Assembly: GCF_045862745.1 (NCBI RefSeq)
Contig: NZ_BQXN01000010.1
Coordinates: forward strand, 6,500-70,499
Direction: 5' to 3'
Source of the DNA: Furfurilactobacillus entadae
Lineage (GTDB): Bacteria > Bacillota > Bacilli > Lactobacillales > Lactobacillaceae
DNA: 64,000 nt
Every line of letters starts with the position of its first letter. Position 1 is the first letter of the stretch. Below, one piece after another: positions 49,427-58,372 of this stretch. The translations under genes were made by a program, and so were the position numbers. Under the pieces are notes generated by a model. The model was not told the DNA's origin. It was given only the letters and a program-made list of their open reading frames with translations, and did not search any database.

Positions 49427-50404
49427 ATGAAACAGAATCAAAATCGCCACGGCAAAAGTTCTCATGGTCACCGCCGGGCATGGGTCGTTAGTCTCATTGT
49501 GCTGGTTTGTTTAGTCTGCGGTGGTTTATTGGCCGCGGGGACGTACTTTTTCCAGGTGGCGGAGGTGCGGAGCCACAAAGCGTTTATCAATAATCAACCG
49601 TTAAAACATAGTGATCCACTGTATGGTCGTGATCAGTGGTTTAAAAAGCAGCACAAACAGCGGTGGACCATTACAGGTCAACCCGGGCAGTTAAAGCTTG
49701 TTGCTGATTACTTGCCAGCAGCAACTCCCACAAAGAAAACGGTGGTGATTGCGCACGGGTTTGGGGGGAACAAAGACAAAATGGCGGCCTATGGGACCAT
49801 GTTTCATGACATGGGCTTTAACGTGCTGATCCCGGATGATCGGGCGGCCGGGCAGTCACAGGGGAAGTACATTGGCTATGGCTGGCTAGATCGGCGTGAT
49901 TATGTAAAATGGCTTAAACAAGTTGTGCAAAAAAATGGCGCAGACAGTCAACTGCTGATGTTTGGTGTGTCGATGGGTGGCGCAACGACCATGATGGTCA
50001 GCGGCGAACCGGATGTCCCTAAACAAGTTCGGGCCTACATCGAGGACTGTGGCTACACATCGGTGAAGGATGAAATCAGCTATCAGGCAAAGTCGATGTA
50101 TGGACTCCCCGCATGGCCACTAGTGGGGATCGTGAGTGAAATCAGTCAGATTCGCGCCGGGTATAATTATGCGGAAGCCAGCTCGGTGAATGCGGTGAAG
50201 AAAAATGATAAACCGATGTTCTTTATTCACGGTGATAAGGATACGTTCGTGCCAACCAGCATGGTTTATAAAAATTACCGCGCTGCTGGCGGACCAAAAT
50301 CGCTATGGATCGTGAAGGGGGCAAAACACGCTGCCTCATTCCGGCATGATCCAACGGCCTATCAAGCACACATCCAAGCGTTTTTAGATCAACATTTTAA
50401 ATAA
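49427..50404 (+). CDS. Membrane-anchored alpha/beta hydrolase (S33-like)
   Basis: 325 aa. A hydrophobic segment at about 22-42 (WVVSLIVLVCLVCGG) follows a basic N-terminus, so the catalytic domain is probably outside. The hydrolase core shows VVIAHGFGGNKDK, DDRAAGQSQG, the elbow GVSMGGATT (Ser about 185), the Asp in IHGDKDTFVP, and the His in KGAKHAASF. Such proteins occur widely in lactobacilli. The substrate is unknown, perhaps a cell-surface ester. The start follows AGGGGG. The TAGTATAG sequence upstream may be its -10. It is monocistronic with a strong terminator. Confidence 0.88.
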   Translation: MKQNQNRHGKSSHGHRRAWVVSLIVLVCLVCGGLLAAGTYFFQVAEVRSHKAFINNQPLKHSDPLYGRDQWFKKQHKQRWTITGQPGQLKLVADYLPAATPTKKTVVIAHGFGGNKDKMAAYGTMFHDMGFNVLIPDDRAAGQSQGKYIGYGWLDRRDYVKWLKQVVQKNGADSQLLMFGVSMGGATTMMVSGEPDVPKQVRAYIEDCGYTSVKDEISYQAKSMYGLPAWPLVGIVSEISQIRAGYNYAEASSVNAVKKNDKPMFFIHGDKDTFVPTSMVYKNYRAAGGPKSLWIVKGAKHAASFRHDPTAYQAHIQAFLDQHFK

Positions 50405-50414
50405 TCCTTGTCGT

Positions 50415-50465
50415 AAAAAAATCGCTTCTTCATTGACTTGTCGTCAACGAAGAAGCGATTTTTTT
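50415..50465. terminator. Bidirectional terminator, hydrolase/ykoC
   Basis: AAAAAAATCGCTTCTTC (50415-50431) pairs perfectly with its complement at 50449-50465. Confidence 0.95.
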
Positions 50466-50469
50466 AGAC

Positions 50470-51126
50470 TTACGATAACGAGCTAAACAACACGGCCTGT
50501 AGGCAAAGTAAGCTAATGCCAGCGACCCAATAATTCCAGATTGGAACCGAAACGACAGTCACGTGTGTTCGGGGCGCATTTTCAGTAAAGCCGTGAGAAG
50601 TCATGGCCTCGGCCAAATTTTCGGACCAGTTAAGGGCGGCCACGATGGCCTTGAAAAGCAGCTGTGGTGACCAGAAATGAAGCGTGATGCCGCGCATTTG
50701 AGCACTGGCCCGAATGATGGTGACCTCGCGACGAATCTGTGGCACAAAGTTAAGCGCACCAACCATGCCGTAAACAAAGGTTGTCGGGAGGTGGGCATTT
50801 TGTTCCAGTGAGGCCAACGTTTTTGCAGGGGTCGTTGAAAACGTAAAGAGGCCGCCGAGGCCAGCATAGGCGTAGATCCGGGTGGCAAGAACCCAAGCAA
50901 AGTGGGCGTTTTGACCACTCGTTGTGAACCGGATGGAACACCAAATCCCGACTGCGGGGATGAGTGGAATGAGGGCGAGACGAACAAACGATACTAAGGG
51001 CGCACGTCGCCAACACATAATAAAGAGACTGATGATAAGAATCAAAACATTGGCCCAGATGACGCTGGTAAACGAAATTTCGATACCGATCAAAAGAATT
51101 AAGCTGAGGAGAATGGTTGGGTTCAT
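50470..51126 (-). CDS. ykoC: ECF transporter T component (YkoC-like)
   Basis: 218 aa with about five hydrophobic helices and the T-component coupling motifs: a conserved Ala-Arg-Gly-like segment ASAQMRGI and TSHGFTENAPRT. EcfT links the S component to the ATPases. It overlaps the ykoD gene by 4 bases (ATGA) and ends the ykoE-ykoD-ykoC operon. The TPP riboswitch upstream indicates thiamine, its pyrimidine HMP or a related precursor as substrate. Confidence 0.88.
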   Translation of the reverse strand: MNPTILLSLILLIGIEISFTSVIWANVLILIISLFIMCWRRAPLVSFVRLALIPLIPAVGIWCSIRFTTSGQNAHFAWVLATRIYAYAGLGGLFTFSTTPAKTLASLEQNAHLPTTFVYGMVGALNFVPQIRREVTIIRASAQMRGITLHFWSPQLLFKAIVAALNWSENLAEAMTSHGFTENAPRTHVTVVSVPIWNYWVAGISLLCLQAVLFSSLS

Positions 51127-52544
51127 AGGGAAGCCTCGTAGTGGAGTTGGTGATTGATTAGGTGGATGTGCCGATCTGCGTAGTGGACCACATCCGTGAG
51201 TTGGTGGGTAATCATGATAATCGTGTGGCCATGTTGATGAACCGCCTCATGTAGTAACTGAAGCATTTGGTGCGTTGACGTTAAGTCTAAACCGGTGAGT
51301 GGTTCATCCAGGAGCAGCGTATCCGTCCCCATGATCAACATCAATAAGAGCTGTAATTTTTTCTTTTGGCCCTCACTAAGCGTGTAGACGACGCGGTCTA
51401 ATAAATCGGCGAGGCCGAGGTCGCTAAGCGTGGCATCAACTTTAGCGGGTGTCCATTCAGTGGAGACTTGGTGCGTCTGGCTAAGGGCCAGTTCCTCTGC
51501 AACCGTGATGCGCAAAAACTGACTGCTGGCCTGTTGGAAGACCAACGCGACGTGTTTTGCATACTGTTGGCGGCGGATTTTGTTGAGGTCAGTCTGCCGC
51601 CAAGTAATGGTTCCCGTGTACGGTTGTAACCGTGCCAGTGCATTGAGCAACGTTGATTTCCCCGTTCCGTTAGCACCAGTAATAACGGTGAGTTGTGCCT
51701 GAAACAGGCTTAACGAGGTCGCGGTCAGTAAGGGTGTTTGGTGGCCGACCGTGAGCTCGTTGAGGTCAAATTCCGATGCTGTCTGAACGACAGGGGAAAG
51801 TGATTGTGGTTGATGAGCATGTGCCGCAAAGTCGGTAAACCGAGTGGCCGTTTCGGTGACTGTTGCCGGATGAATCTGCTGACGAGTCGGATCCAAAACG
51901 TAAAGTTGATCGATCCGGTCACGATAGTCTGATAGATCATGGTCGGCAATGAGAATCGTTTTATGATGATTGGTGGCTAACTCGCTCAACCGGTCTAACA
52001 AGACCGTACGGGCCTCAGGATCAACGTTTGCAAAGGGTTCATCCAGGAGGATCACGCGCGATTCAAGCGCAACAATTAGGGCAAGCGAAACCTTTTGCTG
52101 CTCGCCACCGGATAGGGTGGTAAATTGCCGGTCCGCAAGGTCGGCAACATTGGCGAAGGCCAGAGCGTTTCTAACCTTATCAGGAATGACTGCTGGATTG
52201 AGCTGTTGGTTTTCCAGTGCAAAAACGAGCTCTTCACGGGGAGTGGGCATAGCGAACTGTTCACCGGGATTTTGAAACATCATGGCAACCAGTGCGGTTC
52301 GGTCGTTAGGCGCCAAGACGTTAACGTCCTGACCGGCGATGGTGATGTGCCCCTGCTCTTGGTGGCCCGTAAACGCAGGGTAAAGTCCGGCGACCAGCTT
52401 CAGAAACGTCGATTTGCCAGTTCCTGATGGGCCCGTCAGTAAATTAAACGTGCCGTCGAAAACGTCAAGTGACTGATCGTTAAGGACTGGTTGTTGCTGT
52501 GCATCATAATAAAACGTAACGTGATCGAGATTAATCAATGACAT
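51123..52544 (-). CDS. ykoD: ECF transporter dual ATP-binding protein (YkoD-like)
   Basis: 473 aa with two ABC ATPase units in one chain. Walker A motifs are GPSGTGKST in the first unit (about 38-46) and GANGTGKST in the second. Signatures are TLSGGEQQK and TLSEGQKKK, and Walker B motifs are VILLDEPFANVD and TLLLDEPLTGLD. It powers uptake together with ykoC and ykoE. It is located between these genes with a 33-nt gap from ykoE and a 4-base overlap with ykoC. Confidence 0.93.
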   Translation of the reverse strand: MSLINLDHVTFYYDAQQQPVLNDQSLDVFDGTFNLLTGPSGTGKSTFLKLVAGLYPAFTGHQEQGHITIAGQDVNVLAPNDRTALVAMMFQNPGEQFAMPTPREELVFALENQQLNPAVIPDKVRNALAFANVADLADRQFTTLSGGEQQKVSLALIVALESRVILLDEPFANVDPEARTVLLDRLSELATNHHKTILIADHDLSDYRDRIDQLYVLDPTRQQIHPATVTETATRFTDFAAHAHQPQSLSPVVQTASEFDLNELTVGHQTPLLTATSLSLFQAQLTVITGANGTGKSTLLNALARLQPYTGTITWRQTDLNKIRRQQYAKHVALVFQQASSQFLRITVAEELALSQTHQVSTEWTPAKVDATLSDLGLADLLDRVVYTLSEGQKKKLQLLLMLIMGTDTLLLDEPLTGLDLTSTHQMLQLLHEAVHQHGHTIIMITHQLTDVVHYADRHIHLINHQLHYEASL

Positions 52545-52577
52545 AATGGTTCACTTTCATAAAAGGTAAATGTAACG

Positions 52578-53162
52578 TTAGGCGCGCCGATCCAGGAGGT
52601 GCGAGCGGTCGAGAAGTTTCGTAACCGCGGCAACAAGGAGGCCGCCAAACAGCCACATTGAGATGACCCGGGTGGTGAACAAGCCGATTAGCATCCCGGG
52701 GTGAAAGGCACTGTAACCAGAGCGAGCAAGGTCCCAAATAAACGTTACGATGGCTGTGGTGACAGCAGATAGCGAGAGGGACCATAAGTCATAACGGCGG
52801 TAGCGCGTAAACGCGAAACCTAGTTCAGAACCAAACCCCTGAATAAAGCCAGAAAGGAGGGTGCTGGGGCCCCACTGTCCACCAATGATGGCCTCAACAG
52901 CGGATGCCAGGAGCTCGCCGATGGTGGCAGAACCAACTTTCCGAAGCATGAAGGCGGCGAGTGGACCAGCCATGGTCCAGAGCCCCAGCAGGGCGTCATT
53001 GGCGAATGGTGCCAACCCAAATGGTGTTAGCAACAGGGTAAGTCCGTTGTACAAAAAACCAACGGCAAAGAAAATGATTCCCATGAAAATCGCCATGATC
53101 GTGATTAAGATGACGTCACGAAGGTGCCATGAATTGTGATGTGGTGCTGATTGATGTTGCAT
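52578..53162 (-). CDS. ykoE: ECF S component, YkoE family
   Basis: 194 aa with about five or six hydrophobic helices. YkoE is the substrate-binding component of the thiamine/HMP transporter. Recognisable parts are the N-terminal LRDVILITIMAIFMGIIFF and GQWGPSTLLSGFIQGFGSELGFA, a conserved loop in this family. The start ATG 53162 follows AGGAGGAA. It is the first gene of the operon under the TPP riboswitch, whose terminator lies about 60 nt upstream. Confidence 0.9.
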   Translation of the reverse strand: MQHQSAPHHNSWHLRDVILITIMAIFMGIIFFAVGFLYNGLTLLLTPFGLAPFANDALLGLWTMAGPLAAFMLRKVGSATIGELLASAVEAIIGGQWGPSTLLSGFIQGFGSELGFAFTRYRRYDLWSLSLSAVTTAIVTFIWDLARSGYSAFHPGMLIGLFTTRVISMWLFGGLLVAAVTKLLDRSHLLDRRA

Positions 53163-53224
53163 AAAAAGTTCCTCCTATTGGTAATGTTACCGGACATTAG
53201 GAACCGCTATTTGAGACATAAAAA

Positions 53225-53253
53225 CCCCGACACAGATAGAGTCTGTGCCGGGG
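53225..53253 (-). terminator. Expression-platform terminator of the TPP riboswitch
   Basis: CCCCG-CACAGA (53225-53236) pairs with TCTGTG-CGGGG (53242-53253) with one A.C mismatch. Read on the minus strand the stem ends in TTTTT. It lies between the aptamer and ykoE, as expected for TPP-dependent premature termination. Confidence 0.85.
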
Positions 53254-53295
53254 CGCAATTGCGACATTGAAAACAATCCAAATTAACGGATTGTT

Positions 53296-53371
53296 GTGAC
53301 GTATCTCCCTTCGCCGGTACTAACCGGAGCAGGTTCAATGGGTCTTATCTCAGCCAAACGGCACCCCAGAT
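53296..53371 (-). promoter_or_regulatory. TPP riboswitch (THI element)
   Basis: On the minus strand the aptamer core is complete in order: GGGGTGCC, GGCTGAGA, ACCCATTGAACCTG, then CCGGTTAGTACCGG and CGAAGGGA. These are the conserved P2/P4 and J regions of the thiamine-diphosphate riboswitch. It controls ykoEDC. Confidence 0.95.
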
Positions 53372-53430
53372 CTATTTAAACTACGCTCATCATAGCGAAT
53401 ACTTAGCAGAAATTCAACAAGTAATGTCCG

Positions 53431-54036
53431 TTAATTTGACCGACGAACGCGGAGGATTGCCCCACCAATGATTGGCACGATGATAACACCGGCAATCATT
53501 TCTGCAATTCCGTTTGTCCCAACCAAGGAAAGGAGCAGCCACATAAATGTGCCACTGTGAGGAATTCCAGGGAAGTAAACGTGGAAAATGGCAATGGTTG
53601 CCCATGCGCTCAAAACAACCAGTGCGGTGTTAGTGAAGGAGGCCAAAAAACCGGAAAGGACAAGCCCTAATCCCTGACGGTGACGCTTAGCCAGTGCCTG
53701 GAACGTGTACCCGACGACAAGGCCGATCATGATTCGGGGAACTAAGGCGGTCACAGGATTTCTAAACAGGAAGGCCCCAATGTTGTACGTGGTGGTCCAG
53801 GCTTGAATCAGTGAAGCTAACCCCCAGACACCACCGATGAGGGCGCCCCACCACGGTCCGAGCAGAATGGCAGCAATGGCGACGGTAAATTGAATGATGG
53901 TAATTTGCAAACCGATAACCATTAACCCCAAGGGAATGTATCCTAAAAAGGGAACAATGACCTGCACGATGATAATGGCAATAAAAAGTGCGGCCAACAC
54001 GAGATTTCTAGTGCTAGCGCTAGTAGATGTTTTCAT
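53431..54036 (-). CDS. ECF transporter S component, substrate unassigned
   Basis: 201 aa from ATG 54036 after AAAGGAGC; the frame is open further upstream without a site. About six hydrophobic helices and the PF12822-like features (RNLVLAALFIAIIIVQ, GLMVIGLQITIIQF, LLGPWWGALIGGVWGLASL) mark an S component. This group includes pantothenate, folate and HMP transporters; pantothenate would fit the CoA genes at 10 kb, but that is only a guess. It lacks a riboswitch: its stop lies about 60 bp before the TPP aptamer and its start is followed upstream by the DUF4870-like gene, whose 3' end is 32 bp away. It would use shared EcfAT modules from elsewhere or those of ykoDC. Confidence 0.8.
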   Translation of the reverse strand: MKTSTSASTRNLVLAALFIAIIIVQVIVPFLGYIPLGLMVIGLQITIIQFTVAIAAILLGPWWGALIGGVWGLASLIQAWTTTYNIGAFLFRNPVTALVPRIMIGLVVGYTFQALAKRHRQGLGLVLSGFLASFTNTALVVLSAWATIAIFHVYFPGIPHSGTFMWLLLSLVGTNGIAEMIAGVIIVPIIGGAILRVRRSN

Positions 54037-54068
54037 GGTAACGAGCTCCTTTATGTTATGGGAACGGA

Positions 54069-54386
54069 TTAAGCAAGTAGCCGCATCACGCCCATGATGA
54101 TGTTGTAAAACCAAAGAATGGCACTAACTAAACATAATCCACCAATCAGTAACAGGGTGAGCCAACCAAGGCCAGCCGTTGCGCCACTTGTAAAGCCAAC
54201 CGCAACGATCCAAAAAAAGCTCCCAAAAGCAATAATGGTTGGTAACAGTTGACTCCAAAAAGCGCGGGCTGCATCACGAGTAACGTCTCGTTGCCCAGCT
54301 GCAACGATCCAAACGATTAGCGGAAAGATAACTGGTAAAAATAAAATGCTGAGGTAACAAAGGGCTGTTAACACTTTATGTGCCAT
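54069..54386 (-). CDS. DUF4870-like small membrane protein
   Basis: 105 aa from ATG 54386; a GTG at 54392 is also possible. Two or three hydrophobic helices are seen (about 5-28, 47-68, 74-98) with the block LCYLSILFLPVIFPLIVWI and a DAARAFWSQLL loop that fits DUF4870 proteins. The function is unknown. It is 32 bp from the ECF S gene in the same direction and may share its transcript. Confidence 0.7.
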   Translation of the reverse strand: MAHKVLTALCYLSILFLPVIFPLIVWIVAAGQRDVTRDAARAFWSQLLPTIIAFGSFFWIVAVGFTSGATAGLGWLTLLLIGGLCLVSAILWFYNIIMGVMRLLA

Positions 54387-54533
54387 GGTCACCGCCGCCT
54401 TTCCTAAATGATTACGTTCATTTTACGCTAGCAGGACGATTGACGCCAAAGTTTTTAATTGACCCAGGTGGAAAAATCGTGACGGCGACTAAACGACGCA
54501 ATCATTTAGGATTACGTCATGAATCCGCATAAA

Positions 54534-54571
54534 AAGCGACCGCTTCCTGATTTGTTAGGAAACGGTCGCTT
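54534..54571 (-). terminator. Terminator of the nucleoside hydrolase gene
   Basis: AAGCGACCG...TTCCT pairs with AGGAA...CGGTCGCTT (54557-54571), followed on the minus strand by TTTTTATG. Confidence 0.88.
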
Positions 54572-54594
54572 CAAATTGAGCAGAATATGAATGA

Positions 54595-55566
54595 TTAATG
54601 TTGGGCAAATAAGTTGGTCAACAAGTCCATGAAATGGGCAAGGTAACGATCCTTATCAACATCAACGGCAACCTTCATGTTAGTCGTTGGGTCATTCAGT
54701 CGAGCTGAATCACCAATGGTCCGACCAATATCAGCAGAGTTAGCAGGGTCATCATGAGTGACCTTCATGTTTAAATCAATCAACTTAGCGTAGCTTGAAT
54801 CGATTGAGATTCCAACAGCCAATGGGTCGTGAATGGCACAACCATTTTTATCAATGTCTAAATCGTAGTAAGCGTCAATGTAGTAGTCGGTAATGTCAGC
54901 AAATTTTTCACCGGCAACCGTTCCAAGATCACGCCATTGTTGCGTTTCCTTTTTAGTCAAAAGGGTCCGCAGAGTCACGTCTAACCCAACCATGGTGGAG
55001 CGCAATGGTGAGCGGAAGACACGGTCAGCGGCCGCGGGGTCCTGGTTGATGTTGGCCTCTGTAAAGGCCGTTACGTTACCAGGAACAGTCAAGGCACCAC
55101 CCATGAAGGTCATGTTACCAATCAGGTTAGCGATGGTTGGATCCTTTTGAATTGCGGCATCAATGTTTGTTTGTGGGCCGGTTGGCACCAAAATCAAATC
55201 ATCGCCGTATTCATGTGCAGCATCGATGATGAAATCGATCCCTGAATTTGCTTCAACTGGGCGACTTGCTGCAGGAATTTCAACTTCCCCAATCCCGTTG
55301 ACCCCATGGATCTTTTGACTGATTTCCATAACGTCAAAGTGATCTGTTGTGCTGGAATGTGCGTCACCTAGGAAAACGGGAACGTCTGTTGCACCCAATA
55401 GGGCTAACAAGTTGAGCGAATTCTCCGCTGACTTGTCTACCAAAACGTTACCATATGATGAAACGATCCCAATTAAATCAACTTCTGGTGAAGCAACTGC
55501 ATAGGCGATGGCGAGTGCGTCATCCACCCCAGTGTCTAAATCCAGAATCATTTTCTTTGTTGCCAT
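54595..55566 (-). CDS. Nucleoside hydrolase (IunH/Rih family)
   Basis: 323 aa, full length. It cleaves the N-glycosidic bond of ribonucleosides. The calcium-binding N-terminus is LDLDTGVDDALA (Asp8, Asp10, Asp14, Asp15). LVPTGPQTNI and NINQDPAAADRVF are family blocks, and the C-terminal HDPLAVG carries the catalytic His and calcium-binding Asp. Purine, pyrimidine or broad specificity cannot be assigned. It is monocistronic. The start follows GGGGGTTATAA on the minus strand. Confidence 0.92.
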   Translation of the reverse strand: MATKKMILDLDTGVDDALAIAYAVASPEVDLIGIVSSYGNVLVDKSAENSLNLLALLGATDVPVFLGDAHSSTTDHFDVMEISQKIHGVNGIGEVEIPAASRPVEANSGIDFIIDAAHEYGDDLILVPTGPQTNIDAAIQKDPTIANLIGNMTFMGGALTVPGNVTAFTEANINQDPAAADRVFRSPLRSTMVGLDVTLRTLLTKKETQQWRDLGTVAGEKFADITDYYIDAYYDLDIDKNGCAIHDPLAVGISIDSSYAKLIDLNMKVTHDDPANSADIGRTIGDSARLNDPTTNMKVAVDVDKDRYLAHFMDLLTNLFAQH

Positions 55567-55755
55567 TTTATAACCCCCACAAATGTCAGATTAAAAGCTG
55601 TAAACTGTCCGATTACTTCCCTCATAATAGACGAATGTAAGCCCTTTCTCAAGTGAAATGGCTAATTTCTCATGTCATTGTTAATTAAATAGATTAAATA
55701 ATGCTTAGATGACCGAAGACTGGTGATAAAACATCGGTCGAGTTAGTCAAAGGGC

Positions 55756-55819
55756 TTGACCATGCGGTTGTTTAAAAGGATAATAATTAAAATTGTAGTT
55801 CATTATAATGTGTATTATA
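55756..55819 (+). promoter_or_regulatory. Promoter and dyad upstream of the MarR-CadD genes
   Basis: TTGACC (55756-55761) and GATAAT (55779-55784) have a 17-bp spacer. Downstream, TATAAT (55804-55809) and ATTATA (55814-55819) are perfect inverted arms with a 4-nt centre, a typical MarR operator position between promoter and start codon. The rest of the 297-bp gap (55567-55755) shows nothing clear. Confidence 0.55.
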
Positions 55820-55863
55820 GTTTTTAATGGCAAATAATCACCGAGGATTTAGGGTAGTGAGAG

Positions 55864-56373
55864 ATGAATGATGAAAAGAAGCAGGCACCATCCGAACTAA
55901 ACGTCAATGAGGTTGTTGAACTGTTACAGCGCGGGTATTTGGGCAGCTTTCGAATTATTGAAAAGGTCCTAACAACACTGCCGATGAAATATGGCACAAA
56001 CTGGGCAAGTTTGTGCATGCTCAATCAACTAGCGGAAGACCCAAATGTGTCCGTTAACCAGTTGGCGGAGCTCAATCACATAAGTACCGGGGCGGTTTCA
56101 TTACGAACCCGGGATTTACTGAGTCAGGGATTAATTGAGATTCAGATCGATAAGGATGATCGCCGGCGCCGGCATCTTTCCATTACTGAGGCCGGGCGGG
56201 CGTTACAAGAAAACCAGGTCAAAGAGGCGCGGCTAACTGCGGAATTGTTACTTCAGCAGGTCAGTTACGACGATGTTATGAGGATGCAGGCTTGTTTTGA
56301 CGATTTATCGGTAATTTTGGATGGGCGGCTTGAAGCGTGGAACCAGTCATCACTTGCCTCAGACGAACGCTAG
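55864..56373 (+). CDS. MarR family transcriptional regulator
   Basis: 169 aa. The winged helix spans about 50-130: NQLAELNHISTGAVSLRTRDLLSQGLI is the DNA-reading part and DKDDRRRRHLSI the wing. Long N- and C-terminal helices form the dimer interface. Start ATG 55864 follows GTGAGAG. It lies about 90 bp upstream of the CcdC-like and CadD genes on the same strand; whether they share a transcript is not clear. Confidence 0.88.
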   Translation: MNDEKKQAPSELNVNEVVELLQRGYLGSFRIIEKVLTTLPMKYGTNWASLCMLNQLAEDPNVSVNQLAELNHISTGAVSLRTRDLLSQGLIEIQIDKDDRRRRHLSITEAGRALQENQVKEARLTAELLLQQVSYDDVMRMQACFDDLSVILDGRLEAWNQSSLASDER

Positions 56374-56466
56374 TGTGAAATTTTTGGTGTTCTGATTGGG
56401 GAACCGCAATGTTTCCGCCAAACGTGGCATAATAAACACCATTAACAACAAGTGAGGATCAGTCTC

Positions 56467-57042
56467 ATGTGGACGGTAATTTTAAGTTTACTGGTATTAT
56501 TTTATTTTATTCAGGGACAATTTGCTTTTGAACGTCCAACACGATTACGATATTGGGTGCTCCCCATTTTTGCGCTGGTGATGTTCAGTCAAACGTTTAA
56601 GGTCACGGCGGCTAACGTCTGGATTGCTGTTGCAATGGTTGGTCTTGGTATTATTATCGGGATCTTGCAGGGACGTTACGCAACCATCCGGCCCCTTCTC
56701 GGTGCGAGTGGTGAAGCACGCGTTGAGGTGAAGGGCGGCTGGTTGTACCTTGCTGGCTGGGCTGTTATGCTCATCGTTCAGTTAGGGATGGAAGTCATTT
56801 TTGCACACCATGCCCTCACCGTGAAGGAGGTTTCAAACGAAGCCTTTCAAAGCGTGATTGACGAGTTGTTTCCAATCCGGCGACTCCAAGGGAGTGGTTG
56901 GTGGGTGCTGTGGGCGTTAACGGCTGGTTCAGGACTAGCGTATACATTAACGTTAATGCACCGTTCAGAAGGCTTTCGTGCAACCATCAAACGTCATGCT
57001 CATCGCAATGATCGGCGGGCAGAACGGAGGCACCATCAGTGA
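56467..57042 (+). CDS. CcdC-like membrane protein (DUF1453 type)
   Basis: 191 aa from ATG 56467, 8 nt after GAGGA. Four to five hydrophobic helices are seen. ERPTRLRYWVLPIFA and GRYATIRP followed by VKGGWLYLAGW resemble CcdC/DUF1453 proteins. No catalytic motif was recognised. It overlaps the CadD gene by 4 bases (GTGA), so the two are translated together. Confidence 0.6.
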   Translation: MWTVILSLLVLFYFIQGQFAFERPTRLRYWVLPIFALVMFSQTFKVTAANVWIAVAMVGLGIIIGILQGRYATIRPLLGASGEARVEVKGGWLYLAGWAVMLIVQLGMEVIFAHHALTVKEVSNEAFQSVIDELFPIRRLQGSGWWVLWALTAGSGLAYTLTLMHRSEGFRATIKRHAHRNDRRAERRHHQ

Positions 57043-57623
57043 TCCGAGTGATGATTACAGCCGGTGGAGCGTTTTTAGCGACCAACATGGACGATCTCTT
57101 GTTGTTAATTATGTTTGCCGGGTCAGCGAAAACAAAACGCCAGTGGCGTGCTGTTATATGGGGGCAACTGTCAGGAATCGTTACGCTAATTGCCGTAAGT
57201 TGGCTCCTGAGCTTTGGACTGATGAAGTTTGCCCCGTCATGGATCAGTCTTCTGGGGATCATTCCAATTGCGGTTGGGGTGCTCGATTTGTGGCATGAAC
57301 GTCACGGGTGGGCAGAGGCGCCCGAATTGAAGCAGGCCAAGGTTCGAGCCGTTTCCGTTCCGTTAGTATGGAGTGTGACGGTTGGGGATGGTGGCGATAA
57401 TCTGAGTGTCTACATTCCGCTATTCGCGAAGCAAACGGCAGCGGACATGACAATGACAATTGCAATCTTTTTCATGTTAACCATCGCCTGGCTCTGGCTG
57501 GGCCGCCGCTTAGCACAAACGAAGGTGGCCGTTGTAATTGTGGAGCGCTTTAGCACGTGGCTGATGCCAGCCCTGTTAATTCTGGTTGGGAGCGTCATTT
57601 TATGGCACGGATTTATCCACTAG
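57039..57623 (+). CDS. cadD: CadD family cadmium/heavy-metal resistance transporter
   Basis: 194 aa from GTG 57039, 8 nt after GGAGG. Five or six hydrophobic helices and the conserved pairs LATNMDDLLLLIMF and VTVGDGGDNLSVYIPLF identify the Cad family (PF03596), which exports Cd2+ and related ions. The paired Asp-rich helices are the likely metal path. It is coupled to the preceding membrane gene and followed by a long terminator. The MntR regulator encoded next to it faces the opposite way. Confidence 0.85.
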   Translation: MIRVMITAGGAFLATNMDDLLLLIMFAGSAKTKRQWRAVIWGQLSGIVTLIAVSWLLSFGLMKFAPSWISLLGIIPIAVGVLDLWHERHGWAEAPELKQAKVRAVSVPLVWSVTVGDGGDNLSVYIPLFAKQTAADMTMTIAIFFMLTIAWLWLGRRLAQTKVAVVIVERFSTWLMPALLILVGSVILWHGFIH

Positions 57624-57640
57624 CCTAATTAAATTAATCT

Positions 57641-57688
57641 AAAACACCCCGTGTCCTTAGATCGTTCGCTAAGGACACGGGGTGTTTT
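57641..57688. terminator. Bidirectional terminator, CadD/MntR
   Basis: A 20-bp perfect stem: AAAACACCCCGTGTCCTTAG (57641-57660) with its complement at 57669-57688. Confidence 0.95.
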
Positions 57689-57710
57689 GGTTGGGGCACA
57701 GGGGCACCCG

Positions 57711-58370
57711 TTATTTTGCTTCAGGAGTTGTTACGAACACATTGTTGGCAGCTTTAAAACTAACGTCAACATGGTCGCCTGCATCAGTGGTTAAGGTGAT
57801 TGGGCCTTCAAAAGGTGCGTGCGCCGAAACGGTGTACGTTTGGCCAACCACGAAGTTCAGGCTTTCTAAGTATTCTAACAGGTCGTGGTTATCGACAAAA
57901 CGGGACAGCGCGATCACAGTGTTATCGGTCACGTCAGCTAACGCTAAGCGACTGCCCTCAACGTAGTGGCCAGCTTGATCTGGAATGGCCCCACCATGGG
58001 GACAATGGTCAGGATGGTCCAAAAAATCATCCATGGCGTCAATCATGTGATCACTGGAGCTGTGTTCCAATTGTTCCGCTTCCTGGTGAACCGTGGCGAG
58101 TGTATAGCCAAGCTTTTCGAAAAGGAAGCACTCCCATAACCGGTGCTTACGAACCAATTCTTCTGCTGCGGCCCGACCTGAATCTGTGAGTGAAATGCCA
58201 GCGTAGGGCGTATGAGCGACTAGCCGTTCTTCGACCAATTTATTGATCATTTCTGTCACAGAAGCAGCTGCAATGTTGAGACTCAACGACAGCTGCTTGT
58301 TTGAAACTTTTCCAGAAACGCCACCTAACTCAAAGATCATCTTTAGGTAGTCTTCCTTCATAGGGGTCAT
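57711..58370 (-). CDS. mntR: MntR/DtxR family metal-dependent regulator
   Basis: 219 aa, the long form: N-terminal winged helix (about 1-65), metal-binding dimerisation domain with HRLWECFL, LEHSSSDHMIDAM and DHCPHGGAIP (about 75-135), and a C-terminal SH3/FeoA-like domain (about 150-215). Such proteins repress manganese or iron uptake genes. The ATG at 58370 follows GGTGG by 6 nt. Inverted repeats flank its promoter (58373-58432), pointing to self-control. Confidence 0.88.
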   Translation of the reverse strand: MTPMKEDYLKMIFELGGVSGKVSNKQLSLSLNIAAASVTEMINKLVEERLVAHTPYAGISLTDSGRAAAEELVRKHRLWECFLFEKLGYTLATVHQEAEQLEHSSSDHMIDAMDDFLDHPDHCPHGGAIPDQAGHYVEGSRLALADVTDNTVIALSRFVDNHDLLEYLESLNFVVGQTYTVSAHAPFEGPITLTTDAGDHVDVSFKAANNVFVTTPEAK

Positions 58371-58372
58371 TA

